From assembly GCA_016744295.1 (NCBI GenBank), contig JADGEQ010000011.1:62001-126000 (forward strand): a DNA stretch of 64,000 bases. The letters are read 5' to 3'. Below the pieces are notes generated by a model. The model had not been told where the DNA came from. It saw only the letters and a program-made list of their open reading frames with translations, and made no database searches. Origin of the DNA: Desulfobacteraceae bacterium. GTDB lineage: Bacteria > Desulfobacterota > Desulfobacteria > Desulfobacterales > Desulfobacteraceae. A program made the position numbers and the translations under genes. Each line of letters opens with the position of its first letter. The first letter of the stretch is position 1. This document shows positions 9,425-17,165 of this stretch, in pieces.

Positions 9425-9991
9425 ATGAAAATCACCATATTACAGGGAAGTGCGCGGAAAAAAGGAAATACGGCCAAGGTATTAACCTGGGTTAAAGAAG
9501 AATTAACAGGCTTGGGACATGATGTTGATAGTATTTACCTGCATTCTAAAAATCTAAAAGGATGCATGGGATGTGGAAAGTGTAAGGAACACACCGATAC
9601 CATTGGATGTGTTCAAAAAGATGATGTACCTGATATTCTGGAAAAAATGATCAATTCACAATTGGTTATCTTTAGTTCTCCGTTATATTTCTGGGGTCTT
9701 TCTGCCCAGATTAAGGCGGTAATTGACAGAACATATAGTTTGTATACCAATGCCAACCAACCGGACCACGCATCCCTTGTTGATGGCCAGCGTCAGGCAC
9801 TCATTACAACAGGCGCCGGACCCTATGAAAATAATGCGGAAGGCGTGGTTACCGCTTTTGGACGCATGCAAAAATATCACAAGGCTATTAATGCCGGAAC
9901 GCTTTTTATCGGGTCATGCACAACACCTGATGCCTTAGATGATTCTGTTCAGCAGCAAGCGATTGAATTTGCCAGAAAGATTGTTGCTTAA
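9425..9991 (+). CDS. NADPH-dependent FMN reductase / iron-sulfur flavoprotein family
   Basis: A 188-aa flavodoxin-fold protein. The N-terminal GSARKKGNTAKV loop (residues 8-19) binds the FMN phosphate. A Cys cluster CMGCGKC with a further Cys at about residue 63 fits the iron-sulfur flavoprotein subgroup, and SSPLYFWGLSAQIKAVIDR is the typical second flavin-contacting segment. Such proteins transfer electrons between ferredoxin or NAD(P)H and quinones or other small oxidants. The ATG follows TAAGGAGATAGT. It is divergent from the truncated AraC-type gene and convergent with the aldo/keto reductase operon. Its own promoter and an overlapping inverted repeat suggest inducible expression. Confidence 0.85.
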   Translation: MKITILQGSARKKGNTAKVLTWVKEELTGLGHDVDSIYLHSKNLKGCMGCGKCKEHTDTIGCVQKDDVPDILEKMINSQLVIFSSPLYFWGLSAQIKAVIDRTYSLYTNANQPDHASLVDGQRQALITTGAGPYENNAEGVVTAFGRMQKYHKAINAGTLFIGSCTTPDALDDSVQQQAIEFARKIVA

Positions 9992-10111
9992 TCAGGACCA
10001 CAAAGTTTATATCAACATAATGATGACGGTAATAAGGCTGTTGTCATTATGTTAAGAACTTAAGCATCTGGCATATAAAACGCATTTGTCATTTGATACC
10101 GCAAACACCAT

Positions 10112-11227
10112 TTATTCTTTGTGCAATTCTAAATAGGCTTCCTTCATGAGTTTTGTTATTGGCATTTTCTGGGGACATATTTTTTCGGCACCCGAATAAT
10201 CGCTGCTGGCTATTTTACGCTGAATTTGGCTTGGTAATCGGGCAAACATCCTAGCAACCATATCCGTTATGCCATATCCTCTTGAATACATGAGCATTTC
10301 CATAATGTTGAATATGGGTATCCTATCAGTATTTGCCGTTTCGCAGATGCCGCAGCGCCTACAGAAATATTTTCCGGTGGCATTTGCATAGGCTGCCAAT
10401 ACTGTTACAATTTCAGATTTGACTGGATTCTCATCCATAGCTGCCAAAACATTCGATTGTAAGATAGCTGAGTTCGGCATGAGAGAACAGATTGATGTTA
10501 AAAAAGGATTCTGCCAGATCGCCCTTAATTTTAATTGTTCAAAGGAAATATGATCGGCTGTCAACAACGAATCTAACTTTTCCTTGCTCGGAAGCTTTTG
10601 ATTCTCAGTTTTTTTCTGAACACTGAACCCCATGGATTTAACAGCAAATATCCCAATGCCTTTTTCATGGCATTTCTGCAATGCATCCTCCATGCTTTTA
10701 ATACGTTGCATCCGGTAGTTGTAAAATGTTTGAATCCCATCTATCCAGCCAAGTTTCGAGGCGCTGTTAAGGCAAGTATCCATATTTTTATGCGTGCAAA
10801 ACCCAAAAAATCGAATCTTTTTTTCTTTTTTGACTTTCTCAACCCATTTTCTAACATCATTCGTAAGTACCTTGGTGTCATCTACTATATGTATCGCCAA
10901 AAAATCTATGAAAGAAATTTCATTCTCTTTGAGGAGTATGTTCAACTGTTCCTGCATAACAATGGGATCCGTTGAATAGACTTTTCCAGACAAAAAAACG
11001 TTCTCTCGTATTCCTGGATTTTTTTTGAAGTATTCGCAATAAACCTTTCCAGTAAATGAAACGATCTCCCAGCAGTTCACACCGTGCTTCAAGGCTTCAT
11101 CAAGAATAATTTGGCTGTCTGTGTCTCCAAAGGATCCTCCACCAAGACAAAGTTTTGATATTTGAATACCAGTATTGCCAAACTCTCGTTTGGGTACAAT
11201 AAAGTCAATATTATTATTTTTCATCAT
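10112..11227 (-). CDS. Aldo/keto reductase-family protein with C-terminal Cys cluster and altered active site
   Basis: A 371-aa protein starting with the classic AKR segment REFGNTGIQISKLCLGGGSFG. Of the catalytic tetrad (Asp, Tyr, Lys, His), Lys82 (SGK) and His113 (AIH) are in place, but the Asp position reads Glu54 and the Tyr position reads Thr59 (WEIVSFTG where DTxxxYG is expected). The C-terminus has CRRCGIC (Cys289, 292, 295) and a CP at 351, the remains of a ferredoxin-like region that in relatives carries more Cys residues; one 4Fe-4S cluster is possible. It is the third gene of the tetR-methyltransferase-AKR operon. Activity on normal carbonyl substrates is doubtful. Confidence 0.7.
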   Translation of the reverse strand: MMKNNNIDFIVPKREFGNTGIQISKLCLGGGSFGDTDSQIILDEALKHGVNCWEIVSFTGKVYCEYFKKNPGIRENVFLSGKVYSTDPIVMQEQLNILLKENEISFIDFLAIHIVDDTKVLTNDVRKWVEKVKKEKKIRFFGFCTHKNMDTCLNSASKLGWIDGIQTFYNYRMQRIKSMEDALQKCHEKGIGIFAVKSMGFSVQKKTENQKLPSKEKLDSLLTADHISFEQLKLRAIWQNPFLTSICSLMPNSAILQSNVLAAMDENPVKSEIVTVLAAYANATGKYFCRRCGICETANTDRIPIFNIMEMLMYSRGYGITDMVARMFARLPSQIQRKIASSDYSGAEKICPQKMPITKLMKEAYLELHKE

Positions 11228-11306
11228 ATGAGGTTCCTTGCACCTTGTCTGAAATAGCTAGCTGTTATCATGAATCCTCTTTTTCCTGCCACTTTATTTT
11301 GCGGTG

Positions 11307-12323
11307 TCAAAGAGATGCGAGTATGGAATAAAATGCACTGCCAGGAATAATTTGTGTTACTTCTATTTTAAGAAAACCGGAATCTTTGAATAACCTTTTT
11401 AGTGACTCAATCTCAGGGACAGCTGTCACTCCTTTTAGAGAACAATTTATAAGATTCAGATTTGCAGCGACAATATCAGTTCCATTGCTTTTGGCAGTTG
11501 TAACAAGCGCTATTTTCCCTTGGGCTGAAAGATTTAATTTTAACTTTTTTATAAAGTCAGGCCTCTCTTCAGGCTCAAAATAATAAATCAGGTTATATAA
11601 AGTAATTAGGTCAAAAGGGCCTGAATCCTCAATCTCAAAAGTTCGAATATCACCTTGGGAAATGGTGAACCGATTCGAAAGGCCCCATTTTTCCATATTT
11701 TTTTTTGCTTGATTCACAACAGCAGTATCCATATCAAGACCCAGACCAACAGTATTCTCATTGGTTTTGTAGGCTGTCTTCATGAACATCCCGGAACCGC
11801 ATCCGATCTCAAGCAAATTCATAGGATTTTTATTTTTTACGGTATCGCGAATAAAGTTTTTAATTAACGGCTCCTGGAGTTTTGAAACTCTGGCAACAAG
11901 ATTGCCTATGTTTTCAAGGTTATCACTCAAATCTCCACCTTGCATTCGATCTTTTAACTCTCTGTAGGCTGAATTATAGTAAGTGGCATTTGCCTGAATT
12001 ACAGCCCCAAGTGCATCCCCTTTTTCAGTTATTAATGATTTTGAAATTTTCCCTTTTAATTTGTATTTCCCGTTGGTAAATGAAAGTTCTCCGGCCGAAA
12101 GACCTACATCTAAAATAGCATGTAAAAGATCAACTCTTTTTACCTTAAGCTTATGAATCAAATCATTAATTGATTGTGGTGTTTCCAATGCATTTAATAA
12201 ACCGGAATCAAGGGCGGAATGAAAAAAATGAAATCGTATAAATGACTGGCAATCCTTTATGATTTTATAAAGCCCTGGTGTCCTCATTATTTGTATTAAC
12301 GAAAATATAGTGTTAAGTTTCAA
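11307..12323 (-). CDS. SAM-dependent methyltransferase with N-terminal winged helix
   Basis: A 338-aa class I methyltransferase. Residues 25-100 look like the dimerisation/winged-helix domain of small-molecule O-methyltransferases (FHFFHSALDSGLLNAL, then NDLIHKLKVKRVDLLHAILD). The SAM-binding motif LLEIGCGSGMF lies at 170-180, with motif II (GLDMD) and a motif IV-like segment (GPFDLITLYNLIYYF) after it. It lies between the TetR gene and the AKR gene on the same strand, so it is probably derepressed with them. The substrate cannot be told from sequence; modification of a xenobiotic or metabolite that the TetR protein senses is a reasonable guess. Confidence 0.8.
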   Translation of the reverse strand: MKLNTIFSLIQIMRTPGLYKIIKDCQSFIRFHFFHSALDSGLLNALETPQSINDLIHKLKVKRVDLLHAILDVGLSAGELSFTNGKYKLKGKISKSLITEKGDALGAVIQANATYYNSAYRELKDRMQGGDLSDNLENIGNLVARVSKLQEPLIKNFIRDTVKNKNPMNLLEIGCGSGMFMKTAYKTNENTVGLGLDMDTAVVNQAKKNMEKWGLSNRFTISQGDIRTFEIEDSGPFDLITLYNLIYYFEPEERPDFIKKLKLNLSAQGKIALVTTAKSNGTDIVAANLNLINCSLKGVTAVPEIESLKRLFKDSGFLKIEVTQIIPGSAFYSILASL

Positions 12324-12337
12324 AACGTCTCCATCTT

Positions 12338-13012
12338 TTAAATTTTGCTTAAACCCTTTTTCTCAATTTCATCACCCTGTCCACTCCCAACGCCTGAACC
12401 GATACCATCGATTGTCTGATCAATCATCATTTTCAAAATAGCAACCAAATCATCCGGATTAACGGTTTCCTCATTAAGACCCATTAAAAGCACAGAATAA
12501 TATTGTGAGAAAAAGGAGGCTGCCGTGATACCACTGATTACCTCCGCTTTAATCTCACCCTTCCTTTTTCCCTCTTCAATTATTCCGGTGATCAACAATA
12601 AATACTGATCTGCCTGATCCTTAAGAATTTTCCCCCATTCCCCTTTTACAAACCACATCTCTTTTATCAACGTCCGGGATAAAGCAGGATTTTTTGCATA
12701 ATAAAGATAGAATTGATGGGAGAGGTATAAAAATTTATCCCCCACTGAGCCATCCCCAGGAAAAGAAACCATTGCCTCTGTCTGGGTTTTAACAAGGTCA
12801 TCGATTAATGTTGCAATTAATAAAGAAGATTTATCCGGAAAATGATTAAAAACGGTCCCAAAACCAACTTCTGCATTTTTAGCAATGTTTCTGATTGTGG
12901 TATCCGCAAATCCAATCTCCGAAAAAAGAGAGCGCGCTGCATCCAGTATAATAGACCGTGTTTTTTCTTTCTGCTTTTGACGTCTTGTGGCTTTTGGGGG
13001 TTTGGATGTCAT
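12338..13012 (-). CDS. TetR-family transcriptional regulator
   Basis: A 224-aa repressor-type protein with an N-terminal helix-turn-helix: ILDAARSLFSEIGFADTTIRN, then FGTVFNHFPDKSSLL. The C-terminal helical domain is the likely ligand and dimer domain. I start at the ATG at 13012 because GGAGAGAGG precedes it at good spacing; an in-frame upstream ATG at 13057 lacks this and would run into the operator. It is the first gene of an operon with the methyltransferase and the AKR. A perfect 16-bp-arm inverted repeat 34-72 bases upstream of the start points to autoregulation. Confidence 0.9.
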   Translation of the reverse strand: MTSKPPKATRRQKQKEKTRSIILDAARSLFSEIGFADTTIRNIAKNAEVGFGTVFNHFPDKSSLLIATLIDDLVKTQTEAMVSFPGDGSVGDKFLYLSHQFYLYYAKNPALSRTLIKEMWFVKGEWGKILKDQADQYLLLITGIIEEGKRKGEIKAEVISGITAASFFSQYYSVLLMGLNEETVNPDDLVAILKMMIDQTIDGIGSGVGSGQGDEIEKKGLSKI

Positions 13013-13045
13013 TATTTGCCTCTCTCCATTCATCAAAAAATCAAC

Positions 13046-13084
13046 AAAGGTGATCATGATCTAAAAACGATCATGATCACCTTT
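13046..13084. promoter_or_regulatory. Probable TetR operator: 16-bp perfect inverted repeat
   Basis: Arms AAAGGTGATCATGATC (13046-13061) and GATCATGATCACCTTT (13069-13084) are perfect inverses with a 7-base spacer. Each arm also contains the self-palindrome GATCATGATC, so the site may hold two dimers side by side. It lies just upstream of the tetR start and about 200 bases from the divergent DUF2914 gene. TetR autoregulation is the simplest reading. Confidence 0.7.
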
Positions 13085-13250
13085 AGCGCATTTTTTTAAT
13101 TTTTACAATAGTGTTACTGATTTTTTAAAGATGCCCCATTGGAAAAGGCCCATGACGCATTGCCGGTGCAAAGGACAGGATTGCGCCGCCCGACGGTTGC
13201 CCTTCCCTGGTCAATTCCCTTGGCAGTCCCGAAAAATCCTTTGTTTTGTC

Positions 13251-13278
13251 TTGAAAAAAATGGCGGGTCCGCTATAGT
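13251..13278 (+). promoter_or_regulatory. Possible promoter of the DUF2914-cdaA operon
   Basis: TTGAAA (13251-13256), 16-base spacer, TATAGT (13273-13278). The predicted start falls at or next to the ATG at 13286, so a transcript from it would be nearly leaderless, consistent with the absence of a clear ribosome-binding site there. This is a weak call. Confidence 0.35.
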
Positions 13279-13285
13279 GAGATCC

Positions 13286-13705
13286 ATGAAACAATTCTTA
13301 CACTTCCACCCCATGAGCCTTCTTATTTTTTTAATGGCCCTGGGGATGTTTATTACAAGCAACCTTTATGCGGAACCCTCGGATGCAACCTTGGTTCAAG
13401 CAGTCATGTGTGAATCCATTGAAAATTTTCAGCCTGCGAATCCGGCGGTGGTATTTTCAATCTCCCAGGGAGAGGTTTTTTGCTTTTCAAATTTTGACCC
13501 GGTGATTAAAAAAACCCATATCTTCCATAAATGGTATAAAAAGGACAAACTGATCTTCACCATGCGGCTGACCCTGTCTCCTCCCAAATGGTCATCCTTC
13601 AGCAGAATACAGCTGCGGAACGCGGACAAGGGCCCCTGGCGGGTCGAAATTCTGGATGACAACGATACCCGGTTACAAACCCTAAGATTCAGCATGGTTA
13701 ATTGA
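13286..13705 (+). CDS. DUF2914 periplasmic protein
   Basis: A 139-aa protein with an N-terminal signal or anchor segment (residues 8-28, ending near SNLYA) and a DUF2914 domain: VMCESIENFQPANPAVVF, GEVFCFSNF, HKWYKKDKLIF, then GPWRVEILDDN. The function of DUF2914 is not established. An in-frame start at 13139 would add 49 residues without domain character and put the signal segment in the middle, so the ATG at 13286 is preferred. Its stop is 6 bases before the ATG of the diadenylate cyclase gene, so the two are probably co-transcribed. Confidence 0.75.
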   Translation: MKQFLHFHPMSLLIFLMALGMFITSNLYAEPSDATLVQAVMCESIENFQPANPAVVFSISQGEVFCFSNFDPVIKKTHIFHKWYKKDKLIFTMRLTLSPPKWSSFSRIQLRNADKGPWRVEILDDNDTRLQTLRFSMVN

Positions 13706-13711
13706 TTGATA

Positions 13712-15142
13712 ATGGAAACACTTTTTTCTTTATTTGCCGGATTTCGCTGGCAGGACGCCCTGGACATCCTGTTAAATTCTTATATTTTATTTCGGCTATA
13801 TGTATTGTTCAGGGGCACCAATGTTATCCGGGCCCTCCTGGCCATCTGTGGTCTCTGGACAGTCAGCCAGGCAGCCGTTGTTTTGGGTCTTGTGATAACC
13901 AACTGGGCAATGCAGGGAATCATTACGGTGGCCGCCTTGATTGTCATCATTGTTTTCCGAAATGAAATTTCCAGCGTCCTCCAGACCAAGAGTCTGAAAT
14001 CATTTTTCTGGGGGATCCCCAGGCATCAATTTAACACCCCCGTAAATATTATTGTTGAAAGTGTCTTTGAGCTGGCCCGGAAAAAAATTGGGGCATTGAT
14101 CGTTCTGCCGTTAAAACAAGGGATTGACAGTGTTGCCCCGGGCGGAATTACCATCAGGGGCAAGCTGTCCCGGGAGATGCTGGTAAGTATTTTCTGGCCG
14201 GACAATCCCCTCCACGATGGCGCAGGGGTCATACAGGGGGAACGGATCACCAGCGCAGGGGTGATACTCCCCCTGTCAAAAAGCAAGGCACTGCCCTCTT
14301 TTTTCGGAACCCGTCACAGGGCAGCTTCGGGATTAACAGAACTTACAGATGCCCTGGTGATTGTGGTTTCCGAAGAACGGGGCGAGATTACCCTGTTCAA
14401 AGACAATGAATACCATACCATCCACAATCGACTGGCCCTTGGAAAATTACTCCAGGAACATGCCGGGGAGGATTCAGCCCCAAACCGAATCAAGCGCCGG
14501 ACAATGGAGTTGGTTGCGGTGGGAGTCATAAGTCTGCTGTGCTTCACAGGAATATGGCTGCGTTTTTCAAATGGTATGGAAACCCTGGCAACACAAGAGG
14601 TGCCAGTGGAGTTTATAAACCCGAATCAGAAAATGGAAATCGTATCCTCTTCTGCTTCCAGTGTAAAACTTTTGATCAGCGGGGCAAGACCCTTAATTAA
14701 TGCCATCAAGCCGGAACAGATCAATATAAAACTAAACCTGTCACAATCCGTGGTGGGCAGTAACAAATTGTCCATCACCAGGGAAAATATCCTGCTGCCT
14801 CCGGGAATAAAACTCAAGAAAATAGAGCCTTCGGAACTTGATATCACCCTGGACACCCTGATTGAAAAACAGGTGCCCATCCAACCCAATTGGGTCGGAA
14901 AATTGCCCAGGGGTCTGGTCATGAGTGACGCCTGGGCAACCCCTGAAACCGTTCAAATCACCGGTGGAGGCCTGGCGCTGATAGATATGGCCACTATTTT
15001 CACAGAACCGATCCCCCTGGACAAACTCAGTGAATCAGGAACCATAACCGCTACCTTGGTTCTAAATCCTGCATCCTTGCACCTGAAACCTAAGGATCCA
15101 ATCCAAATAAGGTATCTTATTTCAAAAAAGGCCGGTTTTTAG
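13712..15142 (+). CDS. cdaA: Diadenylate cyclase CdaA fused to YbbR (CdaR-like) domains
   Basis: Makes cyclic di-AMP from two ATP at the inner membrane. Residues 15-90 contain about three membrane helices. Residues 105-250 are the DAC domain with both signature motifs, DGA at 169-171 (HDGAGVI) and RHRAA at 201-205 (GTRHRAASGLTE). A further membrane helix lies at 265-284, followed by about 190 residues outside the membrane with YbbR-like repeats (second repeat includes PIQPNWVGKLPRGL). In Firmicutes CdaA and its regulator CdaR (YbbR) are separate neighbouring genes; here they form one chain. The ATG at 13712 is preferred to a TTG two codons earlier. The gene is convergent with mqnB, with only 5 bases between the stops and no terminator. 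Confidence 0.9.
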   Translation: METLFSLFAGFRWQDALDILLNSYILFRLYVLFRGTNVIRALLAICGLWTVSQAAVVLGLVITNWAMQGIITVAALIVIIVFRNEISSVLQTKSLKSFFWGIPRHQFNTPVNIIVESVFELARKKIGALIVLPLKQGIDSVAPGGITIRGKLSREMLVSIFWPDNPLHDGAGVIQGERITSAGVILPLSKSKALPSFFGTRHRAASGLTELTDALVIVVSEERGEITLFKDNEYHTIHNRLALGKLLQEHAGEDSAPNRIKRRTMELVAVGVISLLCFTGIWLRFSNGMETLATQEVPVEFINPNQKMEIVSSSASSVKLLISGARPLINAIKPEQINIKLNLSQSVVGSNKLSITRENILLPPGIKLKKIEPSELDITLDTLIEKQVPIQPNWVGKLPRGLVMSDAWATPETVQITGGGLALIDMATIFTEPIPLDKLSESGTITATLVLNPASLHLKPKDPIQIRYLISKKAGF

Positions 15143-15147
15143 CAAGA

Positions 15148-15921
15148 TCACCCTGTTTTAAACCCACCCTGAATGACAACCTCGCAAATTTGCCTGACCC
15201 GCTCACAGGCCAGGGGAAAATCCCATTTGTCTTTGTTCCGTTCCCCGACAAGGTTGGAAGCTGCCCTAGCTTCAATGATGGGCACATCGTACAAAGCGGC
15301 CACATGAAAGGCAGCCGCTCCTTCCATGGCTTCCATGACAGGAGAGAAACGGTGAAAAATTTTTTGGGCATGATTGGGGGAGGCGGTAATGGATGAGACG
15401 GTGATAAAATTGCCCCGGACAACAGGGGCTGGAATGTTTCGGGTTAAAAGCTTGTGATAGATATCTAAAAGGCCCGAGTCAACCGGATAGATGCCCCGAC
15501 GGGTTAAGGGCTGATTTTCAATAAGGTCAAATGGCAGGGGGGAAAAATCCGGGGTGTTGCACCCCACCCCTGTGTGGATATACTGCTCCTGAACGGCTAG
15601 GCCGACATCACCAATTCCAATATCCCCAAGGCCGGTATCCCCGGCAATATCATTTCCGATATTATTGGCATTCTCAAAAAGACCGGCAATTCCCGTATCC
15701 AAAATCAGGTTTGGGCGCGATCGTTCCAGATAGACGGTCAACCCATGGACGGTATTAAAAACCCCGGGGCCGGAAATCATGCAATCAAAGGGCAGGTGAT
15801 CCAGGGCTCCGGAATAAAGGGTTAGTCCTGGAGGGGTTTTTCGCCTGACCAGCCCGGTGCATTGATCTAAAAACCGACCCATCTCAAACCGGGTAGCGCA
15901 CAAGATTAATCCCCTTGACAT
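15148..15921 (-). CDS. mqnB: Futalosine hydrolase
   Basis: Removes hypoxanthine from futalosine in the alternative (futalosine) route of menaquinone synthesis. The 257-aa protein has the nucleoside-phosphorylase-like fold: LILCATRFEMGRF, SGPGVFNTVHG, the substrate-contacting MEAMEGAAAFHVA, and PIIEARAASNLVGERN. The start at 15921 gives the family N-terminus; a longer in-frame start at 16014 would overlap aroQ. The upstream neighbour aroQ stops 7 bases before it, so both are in one operon. AroQ feeds the chorismate pathway, whose product is the precursor of futalosine, so the pairing makes metabolic sense. Confidence 0.88.
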   Translation of the reverse strand: MSRGLILCATRFEMGRFLDQCTGLVRRKTPPGLTLYSGALDHLPFDCMISGPGVFNTVHGLTVYLERSRPNLILDTGIAGLFENANNIGNDIAGDTGLGDIGIGDVGLAVQEQYIHTGVGCNTPDFSPLPFDLIENQPLTRRGIYPVDSGLLDIYHKLLTRNIPAPVVRGNFITVSSITASPNHAQKIFHRFSPVMEAMEGAAAFHVAALYDVPIIEARAASNLVGERNKDKWDFPLACERVRQICEVVIQGGFKTG

Positions 15922-15928
15922 GACCTGA

Positions 15929-16396
15929 TCACAAAATCTGGCGCAATTGGTGGATGGCATTGAGGGCCATCTGGTATCCATAATGGCCGAATCCGGTAAG
16001 CTGGCCCGTGGCAATATCCGCGATCATGGAGGTGTGCCGGAAGGGCTCCCGCTTGTGGATATTGGACAGGTGAACCTCCACAATGGGGCAGGACAACAGG
16101 AGCAGTGCGTCCCGCAATCCGACCGAAGTATGGGTCAGGGCACCGGGATTGATGATAATGCCGGCGGGGTTTTCCTCAAAAACTTCATGGATTCGCTCAA
16201 TTATCAGCCCTTCGTGATTGGACTGAAAAAAAATAAGGTCCAGGCCCAAACCCTTTGCGGTGGTGTCAAGTTGCCGGTTGATCTCATCCAGACTAAGGGA
16301 TCCATATACCTCGGGCTCCCGTTTGCCCAGCATATTCAGATTCGGACCGTTTATCACGTACACCCTTGGGTTTGGCTTGTTGGTTTGAGTGCTCAC
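15929..16396 (-). CDS. aroQ: 3-dehydroquinate dehydratase, type II
   Basis: Converts 3-dehydroquinate to 3-dehydroshikimate in the shikimate pathway; type II enzymes are small dodecamers. The 155 residues show the full signature: INGPNLNMLGKREPEVYG with the catalytic Tyr and Arg, FQSNHEGLIIERIHE, IINPGALTHTS, and VEVHLSNIHKREPFR. It lies immediately upstream of mqnB on the same strand. Upstream a hairpin separates it from iorB. Confidence 0.95.
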   Translation of the reverse strand: MSTQTNKPNPRVYVINGPNLNMLGKREPEVYGSLSLDEINRQLDTTAKGLGLDLIFFQSNHEGLIIERIHEVFEENPAGIIINPGALTHTSVGLRDALLLLSCPIVEVHLSNIHKREPFRHTSMIADIATGQLTGFGHYGYQMALNAIHQLRQIL

Positions 16397-16491
16397 TCTA
16401 AATTTTGTCCTTTCAATATACGATTCTCTATTCCATTAAAAATCAACGGATTGGCAAATTGACAATCAATTTTATAAGCATTTTTATAAGT

Positions 16492-16530
16492 AAGGGGAAA
16501 AAACCAGGTGCTTTTTGGTTTTTTCCCCTT
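16492..16530 (-). terminator. 15-bp perfect hairpin between iorB and aroQ
   Basis: Arms AAGGGGAAAAAACCA (16492-16506) and TGGTTTTTTCCCCTT (16516-16530) pair perfectly around 9 bases, 17 bases after the iorB stop. The T-rich part lies within the stem rather than after it, so intrinsic termination is likely but not certain. It also separates the iorAB operon from aroQ-mqnB. Confidence 0.6.
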
Positions 16531-16546
16531 GATACTCTTTTAATAG

Positions 16547-17140
16547 TTAAGGTGTTTTAGCCGCTTCCATCCCCAATTCAAAGGCCTTCAGATTCTTGTC
16601 CAGAAAGGCCGGTTTGGTTCTCCTGCGTATGGCTTCAATCACGCTTTCCTTTGTGAATCCCAGGGCGCCGGTCTGAATCAGGGCACCCAAAAGCACAATG
16701 TTAACACTCATGGGACTGCCGGCTTCCCGGGCAAGGGCCATGGCATCAAGCCATACTAACCCAGCGGTTTTTGCCTCAAGCAGTGTCTTGATCTCTTCTA
16801 CCTCGGGGTAGGATCCTTTACCGATACCCACGGTAAAAGGCGGCAGGGTGGCGGTGTTGGTAATCACCATGGTTTTTTTGCTGCACCGGTTGATGGCTCT
16901 TAAGGTCTCTGCCGGTTCAAAGCCCAGCAGAATATCAGCCTCCCCGTCGGAAATGATGGAGCTTGTGGCATCCCCGAACACGATGGCAGATTCCACCACA
17001 CCGCCCCGCTGGGCCATGCCGTGGATCTCACTCATTCGTACCGGCACCCCTGAAATCAGTGCAGCTTCACCCAGCACCTTGGAAGCCAGAAGATTGCCTT
17101 GTCCACCAACAGCTACGATTACAAGCCTGGTTGTTTTCAT
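16547..17140 (-). CDS. iorB: Indolepyruvate:ferredoxin oxidoreductase, beta subunit
   Basis: The small (197-aa) gamma-domain subunit of the enzyme that oxidatively decarboxylates aryl 2-oxo acids, such as indolepyruvate, to aryl-acyl-CoA with reduction of ferredoxin. Family segments visible are VAVGGQGNLLASKVLGEAAL at the N-terminus, MSEIHGMAQRGGVVESAIVFG, and GEADILLGFEPAETLRA. It follows iorA by 25 bases. In anaerobes the pair degrades aromatic amino acids after transamination and can also run in the synthetic direction. Confidence 0.92.
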   Translation of the reverse strand: MKTTRLVIVAVGGQGNLLASKVLGEAALISGVPVRMSEIHGMAQRGGVVESAIVFGDATSSIISDGEADILLGFEPAETLRAINRCSKKTMVITNTATLPPFTVGIGKGSYPEVEEIKTLLEAKTAGLVWLDAMALAREAGSPMSVNIVLLGALIQTGALGFTKESVIEAIRRRTKPAFLDKNLKAFELGMEAAKTP

Positions 17141-17165
17141 ATCTTTTTGGTATCCTTTTCTTAGG

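Noticed and set aside
10069..10084. TGGCATATAAAACGCA, GG-N10-GC spacing as in sigma-54 promoters
   Set aside because: The -12 part reads ACGC instead of TTGC, and it points into the 3' end of a convergent gene with nothing to transcribe.
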